Source of the DNA: Deltaproteobacteria bacterium | Lineage (GTDB): Bacteria; Myxococcota_A; Polyangia; Haliangiales; Haliangiaceae | DNA: 40,274 nt | Direction: 5' to 3' | Assembly (NCBI GenBank): GCA_019237945.1 | Contig: JAFAOG010000084.1 | Location: 1-40,274, forward strand | Shown: one piece after another, positions 8,670 to 16,467 of the stretch | How the letters are laid out: every line of letters begins with the position of its first letter | Position numbering within the stretch: position 1 is the first letter of the stretch | Notes under the pieces: model-generated | Databases searched by the model: none | What the model was told of the DNA's origin: nothing | The model's input: only the letters and a program-made list of their open reading frames with translations | Made by a program: the position numbers and the translations under genes

Positions 8670-8675
8670 AGTCTA
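8670..8675 (-). promoter_or_regulatory. -10 box TAGACT, leaderless-type promoter of the CE4-like gene
   Basis: TAGACT on the minus strand, then GCCGTC (6 bases) and the GTG at 8663. It sits in the 15-base gap between two same-strand genes. Confidence 0.5.
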
Positions 8676-8678
8676 CCC

Positions 8679-10418
8679 TCAACGCCCGAGCCGTGCGGCG
8701 GCAAAGACGAAGCAGGCGTCGCGCCGGCAGCCGAGCGCCCAGTAGATGCCGTTGCCCCACGGCGTGAACCGATGCGAGGCATCCAGCCTCTCGAGGCGGC
8801 CGGCGATGTGGAAGATGTAGAGATCCGCGCCGGCGAGCTCGGGCGGGACATCGACGGCGCGCGACGTGCGGCTCTCGCGGCGGATTGCCCCGGCGTAGTG
8901 CTCGAACCGCGCGGGCGTCCAGCGCGACAGGTACAGCGGCGCCGGGAACGCGGGCGGCGCGCCGGTGAACTCGATCGCGACGTCGAGGTGCGTCGGCTGT
9001 GGATCGAGGCGTGCGATCGCGTCGAGCGTCGCCTTGTGCAGCGATGCGATGTCGAGCGCGCGATAGCCATCGAGCTCGAACCGCGGCACGCAGCCGCTGC
9101 CGGTCTGCGCGACGAGCCGCACATCGCTGACGGCGAGCGGCGCGGTCGGGTCGTACGCGCGGAACACGAGGCCCTTGAGCGCGAAGTAGTCGATGATCAT
9201 CCGGCGCTTCTTGATGTCGCGGAAGTCATCGCCGAGGTACCACCACGAGTCGTCGACCTGCTCGAACGCCTCGGCGGTGAACACGTCGCCAGGCTTCGTC
9301 GCCTCGAGCTGGGCGAGGCGTGCATCGCTCTGCCGCTTGACGCGCGCGTAGAGCGGGATCGTCATCGCCCCGGCGTAGATCGATGCGGCCACGGCGAGCA
9401 CGAGGAACGGCGCGAGGCGGCGCGTCGTCAGCGCTTCGTCGCACACGGCGATGAACGCGGCGAGCAACAGCGCCATCGGCGCGAGGAAGAACCGCGGGCC
9501 GAGCTTCGGCGACACGAAGATCGTCATCGTCACGAGGCACGCGACCGCGATCGCGCCGCCGACGAGCCGCAGCGCCTTCGGCCGCTCGCGCGCCGAGATC
9601 AACGCGAGCACGATCACGGCGAGCACCGGCGCGGCCGCGAGCAGTCCGTCGCGGAAGATCTCGAGGTTGCCGGTGACGCCGCGCTGCAGGAGCCGGCCGA
9701 TCAGGGACGCCTGCTGCGCGAGGCCCTCGTAGCGCTCGCCCTGCCCCGGCGCGAAGAAGATCGCGGCGAACCCGGCGATCGCACCCGCGGCCCCCGCGAT
9801 CGCCATCCGATGCCGCGTGCGCCACGCGTAGAGCGCGAGCCCGAGGCACAGCACCGGCCCCGTGTGCTCGTTGCACAGGCCCGCGACGACGCCGGCGGCC
9901 GCGTAGAGCGCCATGCGCAATGGCGTCGCGCGCGCACCGAGCCGCAGCGGCACGAGGAACCACAGCTGGATCGCGGCGCCGTAGAGATAGTTCGCGCCGT
10001 ACGCGCGGCAGAACATCGTCTTGCCGAGCTGCGGCAGCGCGAACCAGCACGAACCGATCGCGATCACCCACAGCGCGAGGTCGCGTGCGGTGCGCGGCCA
10101 GCGGCGTGTGCCGAGCACGAACACGGCGAGCGTCAGCGCGAGGAACGCGAGCGGCGTCGCGATCACCGCGAACCACGTCACCTTGTACGCGAGGTACGTC
10201 GCGGCCTGACCGACGCGCGGGTTCGAGTGCGTGTACTCGTACGCCCAGTACGAGAAGAACCGCGACACGCTGAACGGCTTCGCGCCGGTATCGAGCGCGA
10301 CGTTCCACGCATCGAACGCGAACGGCTCGTGCGCCATCACCCAGCCGACGTGGATGCCGGTCAGCGTGACGTAGACAACAGCGAGCGCGCGGAGGATCCG
10401 TTTCCACGCGGGCTGCAT
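8679..10418 (-). CDS. Polytopic membrane protein, DUF6056/GT-C-like
   Basis: 579 residues from the ATG followed by QPAWKRIL; the frame is open 14 codons further up. About ten transmembrane helices occupy residues 10-360, followed by a soluble C-terminal domain (about 365-579). After the first helix comes a conserved-looking loop with Asp residues and the run SRFFSYWAYEYTHSNPR. This resembles polytopic proteins annotated DUF6056 and the acidic first loop of GT-C glycosyltransferases, which use polyprenyl-phosphate sugars outside the membrane. NEHTGP in a central loop is also typical of that group, from memory. The soluble part holds GDDFRDIKKRRMIIDYFALKG and LYLSRWTPARFEHYAG, not recognised. 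A glycan-assembly role is inferred from the fold type and the locus. Confidence 0.6.
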   Translation of the reverse strand: MQPAWKRILRALAVVYVTLTGIHVGWVMAHEPFAFDAWNVALDTGAKPFSVSRFFSYWAYEYTHSNPRVGQAATYLAYKVTWFAVIATPLAFLALTLAVFVLGTRRWPRTARDLALWVIAIGSCWFALPQLGKTMFCRAYGANYLYGAAIQLWFLVPLRLGARATPLRMALYAAAGVVAGLCNEHTGPVLCLGLALYAWRTRHRMAIAGAAGAIAGFAAIFFAPGQGERYEGLAQQASLIGRLLQRGVTGNLEIFRDGLLAAAPVLAVIVLALISARERPKALRLVGGAIAVACLVTMTIFVSPKLGPRFFLAPMALLLAAFIAVCDEALTTRRLAPFLVLAVAASIYAGAMTIPLYARVKRQSDARLAQLEATKPGDVFTAEAFEQVDDSWWYLGDDFRDIKKRRMIIDYFALKGLVFRAYDPTAPLAVSDVRLVAQTGSGCVPRFELDGYRALDIASLHKATLDAIARLDPQPTHLDVAIEFTGAPPAFPAPLYLSRWTPARFEHYAGAIRRESRTSRAVDVPPELAGADLYIFHIAGRLERLDASHRFTPWGNGIYWALGCRRDACFVFAAARLGR

Positions 10419-10474
10419 CACGGCCGAGGTAACACGCGCGATCGGCCCGTCGCAAGCCATGCGATGCTGCGGGC

Positions 10475-11050
10475 ATGCGCCTCGCCTGGGTTTGCCTGCT
10501 GACCGCGTGCGGAGGGGGCAGCGGTGGCCGCTCGATGGATGTCTCGACGTCGTTCCCGGTCACGCAGTTCAGCGGCAACGGTCCGTCGCCGCTCGACCCG
10601 CTCAACGGCCAGACGATCGACATCTCGGTCCACTGGGATCAGACCGACTACAACAACGGCGACGGCTCCGCCCCCCAGGGCTGCAAGCCGCTGACGATCG
10701 GCTACGGCTTCGGCGTCACGACGCGCACCGCCCACGGCGCGACCGCGCAGCTCGTCCAGTCGCAGATCCTCGACCGGCTCGACAACTGGGACGTCGCGTT
10801 TCAGCTGTGCGATGCGGCAGGCGCCTCGTCGGTGACGCTCGAGTCGACGATCAACGAGCTCAACCTGTCGTTCGGCTGCTTCGGCGTGCCGGCGACCGCG
10901 ATGAAGAAAAATGCGCAGGGCTTCCCGGAGCTGACATCGTTCACGGCGACCCAGTGCTCGGCGACAATCCTCGACGTCTCGAACAATCGCGTGCTCGGCA
11001 ACGACAACTTCTCGATGCAGATCGCCACGAGCCCGGCCCAGCTTCCGTAG
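10475..11050 (+). CDS. Small lipoprotein of unknown function
   Basis: 191 residues. The short signal peptide ends in lipobox LTAC (C12), followed by a Gly/Ser linker and a beta-rich domain (about 25-185) with four further cysteines (GCKPL, LCDAAG, FGCFGV, TQCSAT) that could pair as two disulfides. The segment NGQTIDISVHWDQTDYNNGDG could form an acidic, metal-binding-like loop. No family was recognised. It is divergent from the large membrane-protein gene (56-base gap) and precedes the second DUF2541-like gene by 49 bases. A GATGCT hexamer 6 bases before the ATG is a poor version of the leaderless box seen elsewhere. Confidence 0.6.
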   Translation: MRLAWVCLLTACGGGSGGRSMDVSTSFPVTQFSGNGPSPLDPLNGQTIDISVHWDQTDYNNGDGSAPQGCKPLTIGYGFGVTTRTAHGATAQLVQSQILDRLDNWDVAFQLCDAAGASSVTLESTINELNLSFGCFGVPATAMKKNAQGFPELTSFTATQCSATILDVSNNRVLGNDNFSMQIATSPAQLP

Positions 11051-11087
11051 AAGTCGCAGAGGCACGCGTGATGCACCTCCCGACGCA

Positions 11088-11093
11088 GGGAGG
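11088..11093 (+). promoter_or_regulatory. Shine-Dalgarno GGGAGG of the second DUF2541-like gene
   Basis: GGGAGG lies 6 bases before the ATG at 11100. It is one of very few recognisable Shine-Dalgarno sequences here and contrasts with the leaderless-looking starts. Confidence 0.6.
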
Positions 11094-11099
11094 TTCGTC

Positions 11100-11525
11100 A
11101 TGATGAAAACCGCTTTGGTTGCTGGCGCCTTGATCGGTGCTGCACCGCTCGCCGCGACGCGCGCGCACGCCGACGAGACCCGCGACGACTACCGTCACGA
11201 ACGCGACGGATTCCGAGACGCGCAGACCCGCAACTACGTGACGCTCGCGGCGATGGACATCGGCCGCCGGGACACGGTCGACATCGACCGCAACCTCGGC
11301 CGCTTCCGGTCGCTGCGCGTGATGGCGATCCGCGGCGCGGGCTACATCGACTTCATCGAGGTCCGCTACGCCAACGGCGAGCAGCAGCACATCGACGTCA
11401 AGCGGACGATCGGCCGCGGCGAGGTCGCCGACATCGACCTCAACGGCGCGCATCGCCTCGAGGCGATCACGGTGCACGGCACGCCGGATGGCCACTCGGC
11501 GATCCAGGTGATCGGCCTGCGCTGA
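11100..11525 (+). CDS. Secreted DUF2541-like protein (paralog 2)
   Basis: 141 residues. The signal peptide (KTALVAGALIGAAPLAATRAHA, cleaved before DETR) is followed by a charged linker and one beta-rich domain from about residue 50. That domain reads RFRSLRVMAIRGAGYIDFIEV, NGEQQHIDVKR, GRGEVADIDLNG and LEAITVHG, ending SAIQVIGLR. It matches the domain of the protein at 5977-6465 element by element, including the GEQQ turn. It is probably a periplasmic or secreted beta-sandwich; function unknown. The start is ATG 11100 or the adjacent ATG 11103. A GGGAGG 6 bases upstream supports translation here. The convergent glycosyltransferase gene ends 7 bases past its stop. Confidence 0.65.
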   Translation: MMKTALVAGALIGAAPLAATRAHADETRDDYRHERDGFRDAQTRNYVTLAAMDIGRRDTVDIDRNLGRFRSLRVMAIRGAGYIDFIEVRYANGEQQHIDVKRTIGRGEVADIDLNGAHRLEAITVHGTPDGHSAIQVIGLR

Positions 11526-11531
11526 GCTCCG

Positions 11532-12596
11532 CTAGCTGCGCGGGACGGCAGGCGGCTTCGTCGGCTTCGGCAGCTCGCGGCGGCCGGCGGGCTTCGGCGC
11601 ATCGACCGGCGCGGCATCGGATCCGGCGGCCTGCGGCGCCCCGATCTCCGCCGCCGGCTGCTCGAACCCGAACGTCTTGCCGACGACGTACAGCGGCCGG
11701 CCCTTCACTTCCTCGAAGATGCGCGCGATGTACTCGCCCTGGATGCCGTTGCTGATCAACAGCGCGCCATTGAAGAACAGCACGACGATCAGCAGCGATG
11801 CATAGCCCGGCACCGTGATCCCGAAGAACAGCTTCTGGATCAGCGTGATGATCAAGTAGACGAACGCACCGCCGGCCGACAGCAGGCCGATGTACGTCCA
11901 CAGCTTGAGCGGCGCCGTCGAGAACGAGAACAGGCCGTCGAGCGCGAACCGCCACAGCTTGAAGAACGACCACGAGCTGCGCGTCTCGTTCGCGCGCTGG
12001 TTCGCCTGGAACTCGACGCTCGCGACCTTGAAGCCCGGCCACGCGAAGATGCCCTTCATGAACCGATGCCGCTCCGGCATCTTGTTGATGACGTCCATGA
12101 TCTTGCGGTCGATGAGCCGGAAGTCGCCCGCGTTCGGCGGGATCTCGACGCTCGTCATGAACCGCATGACCTTGTAGTAGGTCTGCGAAAGATTGCGGCG
12201 CACCCAGCCCTCTTCGTCGCGCTTGCTGCGCACGCCGATCACCATGTCGTAGCCCTCGCGCCACTTCGCGACGAACTGCGGGATCAGCTCGGGCGGATGC
12301 TGCAGATCGCAGTCGATCGGAATCACCGCCTGCCCGGTCGCGTGCGCGAGGCCGGCCGACAGCGCGATGTCCTTGCCGAAGTTGCGCGCGAGCCCGACCA
12401 CCTTGATGCGCGGATCCTGCGACGCCGCGGCGGCGAGCATGCCGAGCGTGTTGTCGCGGCTGCCGTCGTCGACGAAGATGATCTCGAACGTCTCGCCGAT
12501 GCCCTCCATGACCGGGATCATCGCGGCGAGGAACGCCGGGAGGTTCCGCTCCTCGTTGTACGCGGGGGCGACGATCGACAGGGTCGGCGCGGCCAT
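11532..12596 (-). CDS. Membrane-anchored GT2 glycosyltransferase (polyprenyl-phosphate sugar synthase, DPM1/GtrB-like)
   Basis: 354 residues. The GT-A domain is at about 5-230: LSIVAPAYNEERN at the N-terminus, FVDDGSRDNT (D43, D44), and the metal-binding PIDCDLQHPPE (D95, D97). Two transmembrane helices follow (about 243-268 and 280-303), with the gene-family hallmark ISNGIQGEYIARIFEEVKGRPLY. This is the bacterial dolichyl-phosphate-mannose-synthase-like group (GtrB, ArnC-like, YkoT), which moves a sugar from a nucleotide donor to undecaprenyl phosphate at the inner face of the membrane. The sugar is not predictable. The tail (about 325-354) is Pro/Lys-rich. The ATG is chosen for its fit to the family start; an ATG five codons upstream is possible. 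It is divergent from the tandem GT-C-like genes, which could use its product. Confidence 0.85.
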   Translation of the reverse strand: MAAPTLSIVAPAYNEERNLPAFLAAMIPVMEGIGETFEIIFVDDGSRDNTLGMLAAAASQDPRIKVVGLARNFGKDIALSAGLAHATGQAVIPIDCDLQHPPELIPQFVAKWREGYDMVIGVRSKRDEEGWVRRNLSQTYYKVMRFMTSVEIPPNAGDFRLIDRKIMDVINKMPERHRFMKGIFAWPGFKVASVEFQANQRANETRSSWSFFKLWRFALDGLFSFSTAPLKLWTYIGLLSAGGAFVYLIITLIQKLFFGITVPGYASLLIVVLFFNGALLISNGIQGEYIARIFEEVKGRPLYVVGKTFGFEQPAAEIGAPQAAGSDAAPVDAPKPAGRRELPKPTKPPAVPRS

Positions 12597-12599
12597 GGA

Positions 12600-12604
12600 C
12601 TCCC
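12600..12604 (-). promoter_or_regulatory. Purine-rich GGGAG before the GT2 start
   Basis: GGGAG on the minus strand lies 3 bases before the ATG at 12596. Spacing is short for a Shine-Dalgarno, but it favours this ATG over the one at 12611, which has nothing similar. Confidence 0.35.
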
Positions 12605-12742
12605 GCTGCATAGCACGGCCGGAGAGCGGATTGACGGCGCGTCGCGCGGAGCGCGTGGCAACAACTGCGACACGCGCGTCGTGGTGCGTGAAGGCGATCA
12701 CCCGCGTCGCGCACGAACTTTCAAGCGCGGATCGAGCAGTGC

Positions 12743-12748
12743 TAGCGT
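12743..12748 (+). promoter_or_regulatory. Possible -10 box TAGCGT of the tandem membrane-protein genes
   Basis: TAGCGT lies 8 bases before the ATG at 12757, two bases further than the typical leaderless spacing here. The rest of the 160-base divergent gap (12597-12756) shows no other clear promoter. Confidence 0.3.
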
Positions 12749-12756
12749 GGCGCCAG

Positions 12757-14091
12757 ATGCAGTCGGTGTGGCAGCGGGTGAGGGAGCGTGCCGGGCGGGT
12801 GCAGCCGCGGTGGCTCGTCGTCGCGGCCTGGGCCGTGCTCTTCATCTATGCGTTTCCCGGCTACCTGAACTGGGACAGCACCAGCCAGATGCTGCAGGCG
12901 CGCCACGCGACCTACGACGACTGGCACCCGCCGATGATGGCGGCGATCTGGCGCGTCTTCGAGCTGTTCGTGCGCGGGCCAGCGTTGATGCTGCTGCTCC
13001 AGACGCTGCTGTTCTCGTGGGGCGTGTACCAGACGTTCCGCGTGCGGTTCGCCGAGCGCGCCGCCGCGATCCTCGCCGCAATTGCGATCACGTTCCCGCC
13101 GGTGCTCGTGCCGATGGCGGTCGTGTGGAAGGACGCACAGATGGCGGCCATGCTGCTCGCCGGCGTGATGCTCGCGATGCGACCCGGCTGGGGGCGGCGC
13201 GCGCTCGGTCTCGCGATGCTGCTGGTCGCATGCGGCGTGCGTGACAACGCGCCGGCTGCGCTGCCTCCGCTGATGCTCGTCGTCGTCGCCAGCTGGAGCG
13301 TGCGCAGCCGGCTCAAGATCATCGCGGTCGGCGCGGCGATCACGATCGTCGTCGCGCTCACGGCGATCGCGATCAACGTGAAGCTGACCGACGTTCGTCA
13401 GTACCCGACCTCGAAGTCGCTGCAGATCCTCGATGTCGCCGGCACGCTCTGCTACGCGCCGCCGCTCTCCGACGACGAGATCCGCGCGGAGCTGCCGGGC
13501 GTCGTGCTGCTGCCGAAGGATCATCTCCAGCGCGCGCTGTGTGCTGCGTACGATCCACGCTCGTGGTTCCGGCTGACGTTCAGCGATGTGAGCGTGTTCG
13601 TGCAAAAGCCCGACGAGCCCGATCGCGCCGGCCGCCGCGCTGCGTGGACGCACGTGATGCGCGAGTACCCGGGCTCGTACCTGTATCACCGCTGGCAGGT
13701 CATGCAGGAAGTGCTCGGCCTGTCGCCGTGGCCGATGTGGGAGCCGGTCTGTCAGTCGAACGTCGTCCCGAAGGAGTTCACGCGCAAGCTCAGCTACGAC
13801 GCGTCGCTCTCGTTCGTGCAGAAGGTGCTCGGCAAGGAGTTCGTCAAGCTCGGCGAGACGAAGCTGTTCCGGCCGTGGGTGTACGCGCTGCTGTCGTTGA
13901 TCGTGCTCGCGTGGGCGGCATGGAAGCGCGATGCGTGGCTCGCTGCGCTCGTCGGCAGCGGCCTGCTCTACGAGCTGACGTACTTCTTCGCGGCGAGCGG
14001 CCCCGACTATCGCTACTCCCACTGGATGGTCGTGTGTTGCTGCATCGCGCTGGCCACGATCTTCGTCGAGCGACTTCGCGAAGCGAGGTAG
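12757..14091 (+). CDS. GT-C-like polytopic membrane protein (tandem paralog 1)
   Basis: 444 residues. Helix 1 (about 18-34) runs straight into YAFPGYLNWDS with D40, and DDWHPPMMAAIWR (WHPP at 56-59) follows. About seven more helices come by residue 225, then a periplasmic-type domain (about 230-360) and a final helix pair (about 365-432). An acidic residue just after helix 1 and an HPP motif shortly after are hallmarks of GT39/PMT-like and ArnT-like GT-C enzymes, which transfer sugars from polyprenyl-phosphate carriers; assignment to GT-C is inference. Shared blocks with the next gene are FPG..(6)..D, WHPP, PPVL..MAV.WKD.QM, RDNAPAA, Y..R..V..E.LGLS and a closing YRYS / VRYS, so they arose by duplication. 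The frame is open further upstream, but this ATG begins the conserved part. Confidence 0.7.
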   Translation: MQSVWQRVRERAGRVQPRWLVVAAWAVLFIYAFPGYLNWDSTSQMLQARHATYDDWHPPMMAAIWRVFELFVRGPALMLLLQTLLFSWGVYQTFRVRFAERAAAILAAIAITFPPVLVPMAVVWKDAQMAAMLLAGVMLAMRPGWGRRALGLAMLLVACGVRDNAPAALPPLMLVVVASWSVRSRLKIIAVGAAITIVVALTAIAINVKLTDVRQYPTSKSLQILDVAGTLCYAPPLSDDEIRAELPGVVLLPKDHLQRALCAAYDPRSWFRLTFSDVSVFVQKPDEPDRAGRRAAWTHVMREYPGSYLYHRWQVMQEVLGLSPWPMWEPVCQSNVVPKEFTRKLSYDASLSFVQKVLGKEFVKLGETKLFRPWVYALLSLIVLAWAAWKRDAWLAALVGSGLLYELTYFFAASGPDYRYSHWMVVCCCIALATIFVERLREAR

Positions 14092-14096
14092 ACGCG

Positions 14097-15377
14097 ATGT
14101 CGCAGAGGTGGCTCCCGTTCTGGATCCTCGTCGCCGGCTACGCGCTGTTCCTCGCGTACGCATTTCCCGGGTTCATGAGCTCCGACTCGCTGCTCCAGCA
14201 CAGCGAGGCCCAGCTCGGCACGTATTCGAACTGGCACCCGCCCGCGATGGCGGCGCTGTGGCGACTTGTCGAGCATGCCGTGCACGGGCCGGCGGCGATG
14301 CTGATCCTGCAGAGCGCCGCGTTCGTCGCCGGGGCGTACCGGTTGCTGCGGCGGCAGCTCGCCGGCGTCCCGGCCGCGGCGTGCACGATCGGCATCCTGC
14401 TGTTCCCGCCGGTGCTCGCGGCGATGGCCGTGATCTGGAAGGACAGCCAGATGACGGGCTACCTCCTGCTCGGTGCGTCGCTGATCCTCGATGCCGACGT
14501 GCGGTGCAGGATCGCGGGCGTCGCGTGCCTCGCGCTTGCGTCTGCGATGCGAGACAACGCGCCGGCGGCAACGCTGCCGCTGTTGCTGGTGTGGAATTCG
14601 CCGCGCGGGTGGTGGCAGCGCGTGGCGATCGGGATCTCGCTCTGGATCGCGATCACCGCGTGCGCGTTCGGCATCAACCGCGCCTTGACGACGGAGGACC
14701 GGCACCTGTGGCACTCGGCCGTCGCGTCGCAGGACATCGTCGGCATCCTTCACTATGACCAGCGCAGCGACGCCGAATGCGAGCAGCTGCTGCTCGGCAC
14801 GCCGCTCAAGATCCACCATCACATCGCACGCTCGCAGCTCTTCGATCCGCAGAACTGGTACGCGGTGATGAACGGCCCCGGCCGGCTCTTCGATTATCCG
14901 GAGGACGATGCCAAGCGTGCCGCGATGCTGCGCGCGTGGAAGCAGCTCGTCGCGGAGTCGCCCGGCGACTACCTGCACGTGCGGCTGCGCATCTTCATGG
15001 AGGTCCTCGGGCTCTCGCGCAAGCCACTGTTCGCTGCGGTGTGGCACACGCGTCGCGAGAGCTGGGCGGATCCACCGGACGTGCCGCTGCGTCCGACGCA
15101 GGAGGCGATCGGCGAGGCGCTCGACTGGATCGCGGCGCATGGGCTCGTCTTCCGGCCGTACCTGTACTTCTTCGGCGCGATCGGCCTGCTCGTGGCCCGC
15201 CGCCGTGATCGGTGGATGGTCGCCTTGCTGGCGAGCGCGCTCGTCTACGAGCTGACGTTCTTCCCGTTCGCGGCATCGGCCGATGTTCGCTATTCGCTAT
15301 GGCTGATGACGATCGCGGTCATCGTGGCGATTCTTGCAATCGCGAAGGTCGTGGTAAGACGGCGCGCGACGAAGTGA
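14097..15377 (+). CDS. GT-C-like polytopic membrane protein (tandem paralog 2)
   Basis: 426 residues, 5 bases after its paralog. Helix 1 (about 6-22) leads to YAFPGFMSSDS with D30, then SNWHPPAMAALWR (WHPP at 46-49). The Asp-to-Trp distance is the same as in the upstream copy. Later helices contain PPVLAAMAVIWKDSQM and AMRDNAPAA. The extracytoplasmic domain (about 220-330) differs more from the paralog than the membrane part does. It carries KIHHHIARSQLFDPQNWY where the other copy has LLPKDHLQRALCAAYDPRSWF, still alignable. Divergence in that domain suggests different acceptor sugars, which is inference. The stop overlaps the start of the next GT2 gene (TGATG), so the genes form one operon. 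Confidence 0.7.
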   Translation: MSQRWLPFWILVAGYALFLAYAFPGFMSSDSLLQHSEAQLGTYSNWHPPAMAALWRLVEHAVHGPAAMLILQSAAFVAGAYRLLRRQLAGVPAAACTIGILLFPPVLAAMAVIWKDSQMTGYLLLGASLILDADVRCRIAGVACLALASAMRDNAPAATLPLLLVWNSPRGWWQRVAIGISLWIAITACAFGINRALTTEDRHLWHSAVASQDIVGILHYDQRSDAECEQLLLGTPLKIHHHIARSQLFDPQNWYAVMNGPGRLFDYPEDDAKRAAMLRAWKQLVAESPGDYLHVRLRIFMEVLGLSRKPLFAAVWHTRRESWADPPDVPLRPTQEAIGEALDWIAAHGLVFRPYLYFFGAIGLLVARRRDRWMVALLASALVYELTFFPFAASADVRYSLWLMTIAVIVAILAIAKVVVRRRATK

Positions 15378-16075
15378 TGCGGGTGCTTGTCATCATCCCG
15401 GCCTACAACGAGGAGCACGCGTTGCCCGCGCTCCTCGGCGAGCTGCGTGCGCTGCCGAACCTCGATGCGCAGGTCACGCCGGTCGTGATCGACGACGGAT
15501 CGACGGACGCGACGGCGAAGGTCGCCGAGGAGCATGGCGCGCGCGTGCTGCGGATGTGCAAGAACCTCGGCATCGGCGGCGCCGTGCAGTCGGGGATCCG
15601 GCTCGCGTTTCGCGAGGGCTTTGACTTCGCGGCGCAGATCGACGGCGATGGCCAGCACCCGCCCGGTGAGCTCGCGAAGCTGATGGGCGCGGCGGGCGAT
15701 GCGGATCTCGTCGTCGGCTATCGCGACAAGGGACCGACCACGCTGCTGCGCCGGATCGGCAGCTGGTGGCTGCGCGTCGTGCTGCGCGTGACGACCGGCG
15801 TGAAGTGCAACGACCCGACGTCCGGGTTTCGGCTGTACGGGCCGCGTGCACTCGCGCTGTTCGACAGCGAGTATCCGTACGACTACCCGGAGCCCGAGGC
15901 GCTGGCGATCGCGCGCGCGCGCGGCCTGCGCGTCAACGAGGTGCTCGTGACGATGCGCGAGCGGCAGGGCGGGCAGTCGAGCATTGCCGGGTTCGCGGCG
16001 GCGTATTACGTGTTCAAGGTGACGATCGCGGTTGCGCTCGCGTACGTGCGGGCGCGCCTCAAGCCGAGGGACTGA
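15377..16075 (+). CDS. GT2 glycosyltransferase (DPM1-like, short form)
   Basis: 232 residues, start ATG overlapping the previous stop by one base. GT-A fold: VLVIIPAYNEEHALP, VIDDGSTDAT (two Asp), AAQIDGDGQHPP (DGD metal motif), and then DPTSGFRLYGPRAL, the conserved turn of DPM1-like enzymes. The C-terminus has one weak hydrophobic stretch (FAAAYYVFKVTIAVALAYV, about 206-224) rather than two strong helices. This short architecture is often found next to a DUF2304 membrane partner, exactly as here, two bases further on. Likely role: transfer of a sugar to a polyprenyl phosphate, with the DUF2304 protein as membrane partner. The donor sugar is unknown. Confidence 0.85.
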   Translation: MRVLVIIPAYNEEHALPALLGELRALPNLDAQVTPVVIDDGSTDATAKVAEEHGARVLRMCKNLGIGGAVQSGIRLAFREGFDFAAQIDGDGQHPPGELAKLMGAAGDADLVVGYRDKGPTTLLRRIGSWWLRVVLRVTTGVKCNDPTSGFRLYGPRALALFDSEYPYDYPEPEALAIARARGLRVNEVLVTMRERQGGQSSIAGFAAAYYVFKVTIAVALAYVRARLKPRD

Positions 16076-16077
16076 CG

Positions 16078-16467
16078 ATGCAACAGGTGGTCGAGAACTA
16101 CTGGATGTTCGGGGCGGTGTGCCTGGTGATCGCGCTCGTCTTGTTGCGGCTGTTGTTTCGCGAGCGCATCACGCTCCAGGGCAGCATGAGCTACCTCGCG
16201 TTCCTCGTGTTCCTCGGGCTGATGGCCGCGTTTCCGAATGTCACGCAGAAGATCAGCATGAAGCTCGGCTTCACGTTGATGTCGAACTTCTTCTTCTGCG
16301 CGGCGATCGCGGCTCTCGCCGTGCTCCACCTGCGCGCGCTCGTCACGCTATCGAAGGTTCACACGCGCTCGATCGTGCTCACTCAGGAGCTCGCGATCCT
16401 GCAAGAGAAGCTCGAGCGGCTGGAGCGACAGCAGGCGCAGCCGCTTCGCGCGGCGCAGGGTAACTGA
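16078..16467 (+). CDS. DUF2304 membrane protein
   Basis: 129 residues with three hydrophobic helices (about 8-24, 37-54, 63-90) and a coiled-coil-like tail (about 98-122: LTQELAILQEKLERLERQQ). Length, topology and the charged heptad tail fit DUF2304, small membrane proteins encoded beside GT2 genes in many polysaccharide loci, thought to anchor or scaffold the enzyme. It starts two bases after the GT2 stop and is surely co-transcribed with it. Its last 89 bases overlap, antisense, the 3' end of the next glycosyltransferase gene, so its tail and that protein's tail are encoded on opposite strands of the same DNA. Confidence 0.8.
   Translation: MQQVVENYWMFGAVCLVIALVLLRLLFRERITLQGSMSYLAFLVFLGLMAAFPNVTQKISMKLGFTLMSNFFFCAAIAALAVLHLRALVTLSKVHTRSIVLTQELAILQEKLERLERQQAQPLRAAQGN

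Noticed and set aside
7752-10502. A 916-codon open frame on the + strand
   Set aside because: It lies antisense to the CE4-like and polytopic-protein genes, is Arg/Ala/Glu-rich with no domain, and is the usual stop-poor shadow of GC-rich genes.
12631-12636. TTGACG as a -35 in the divergent gap
   Set aside because: No -10-like hexamer at 16-18 bases, and it is far from the next start.
12638-12712. Direct repeat CGCGTCGCGC at 12638-12647 and 12703-12712
   Set aside because: A 10-base repeat of only G, C and one T is expected by chance in DNA this GC-rich.
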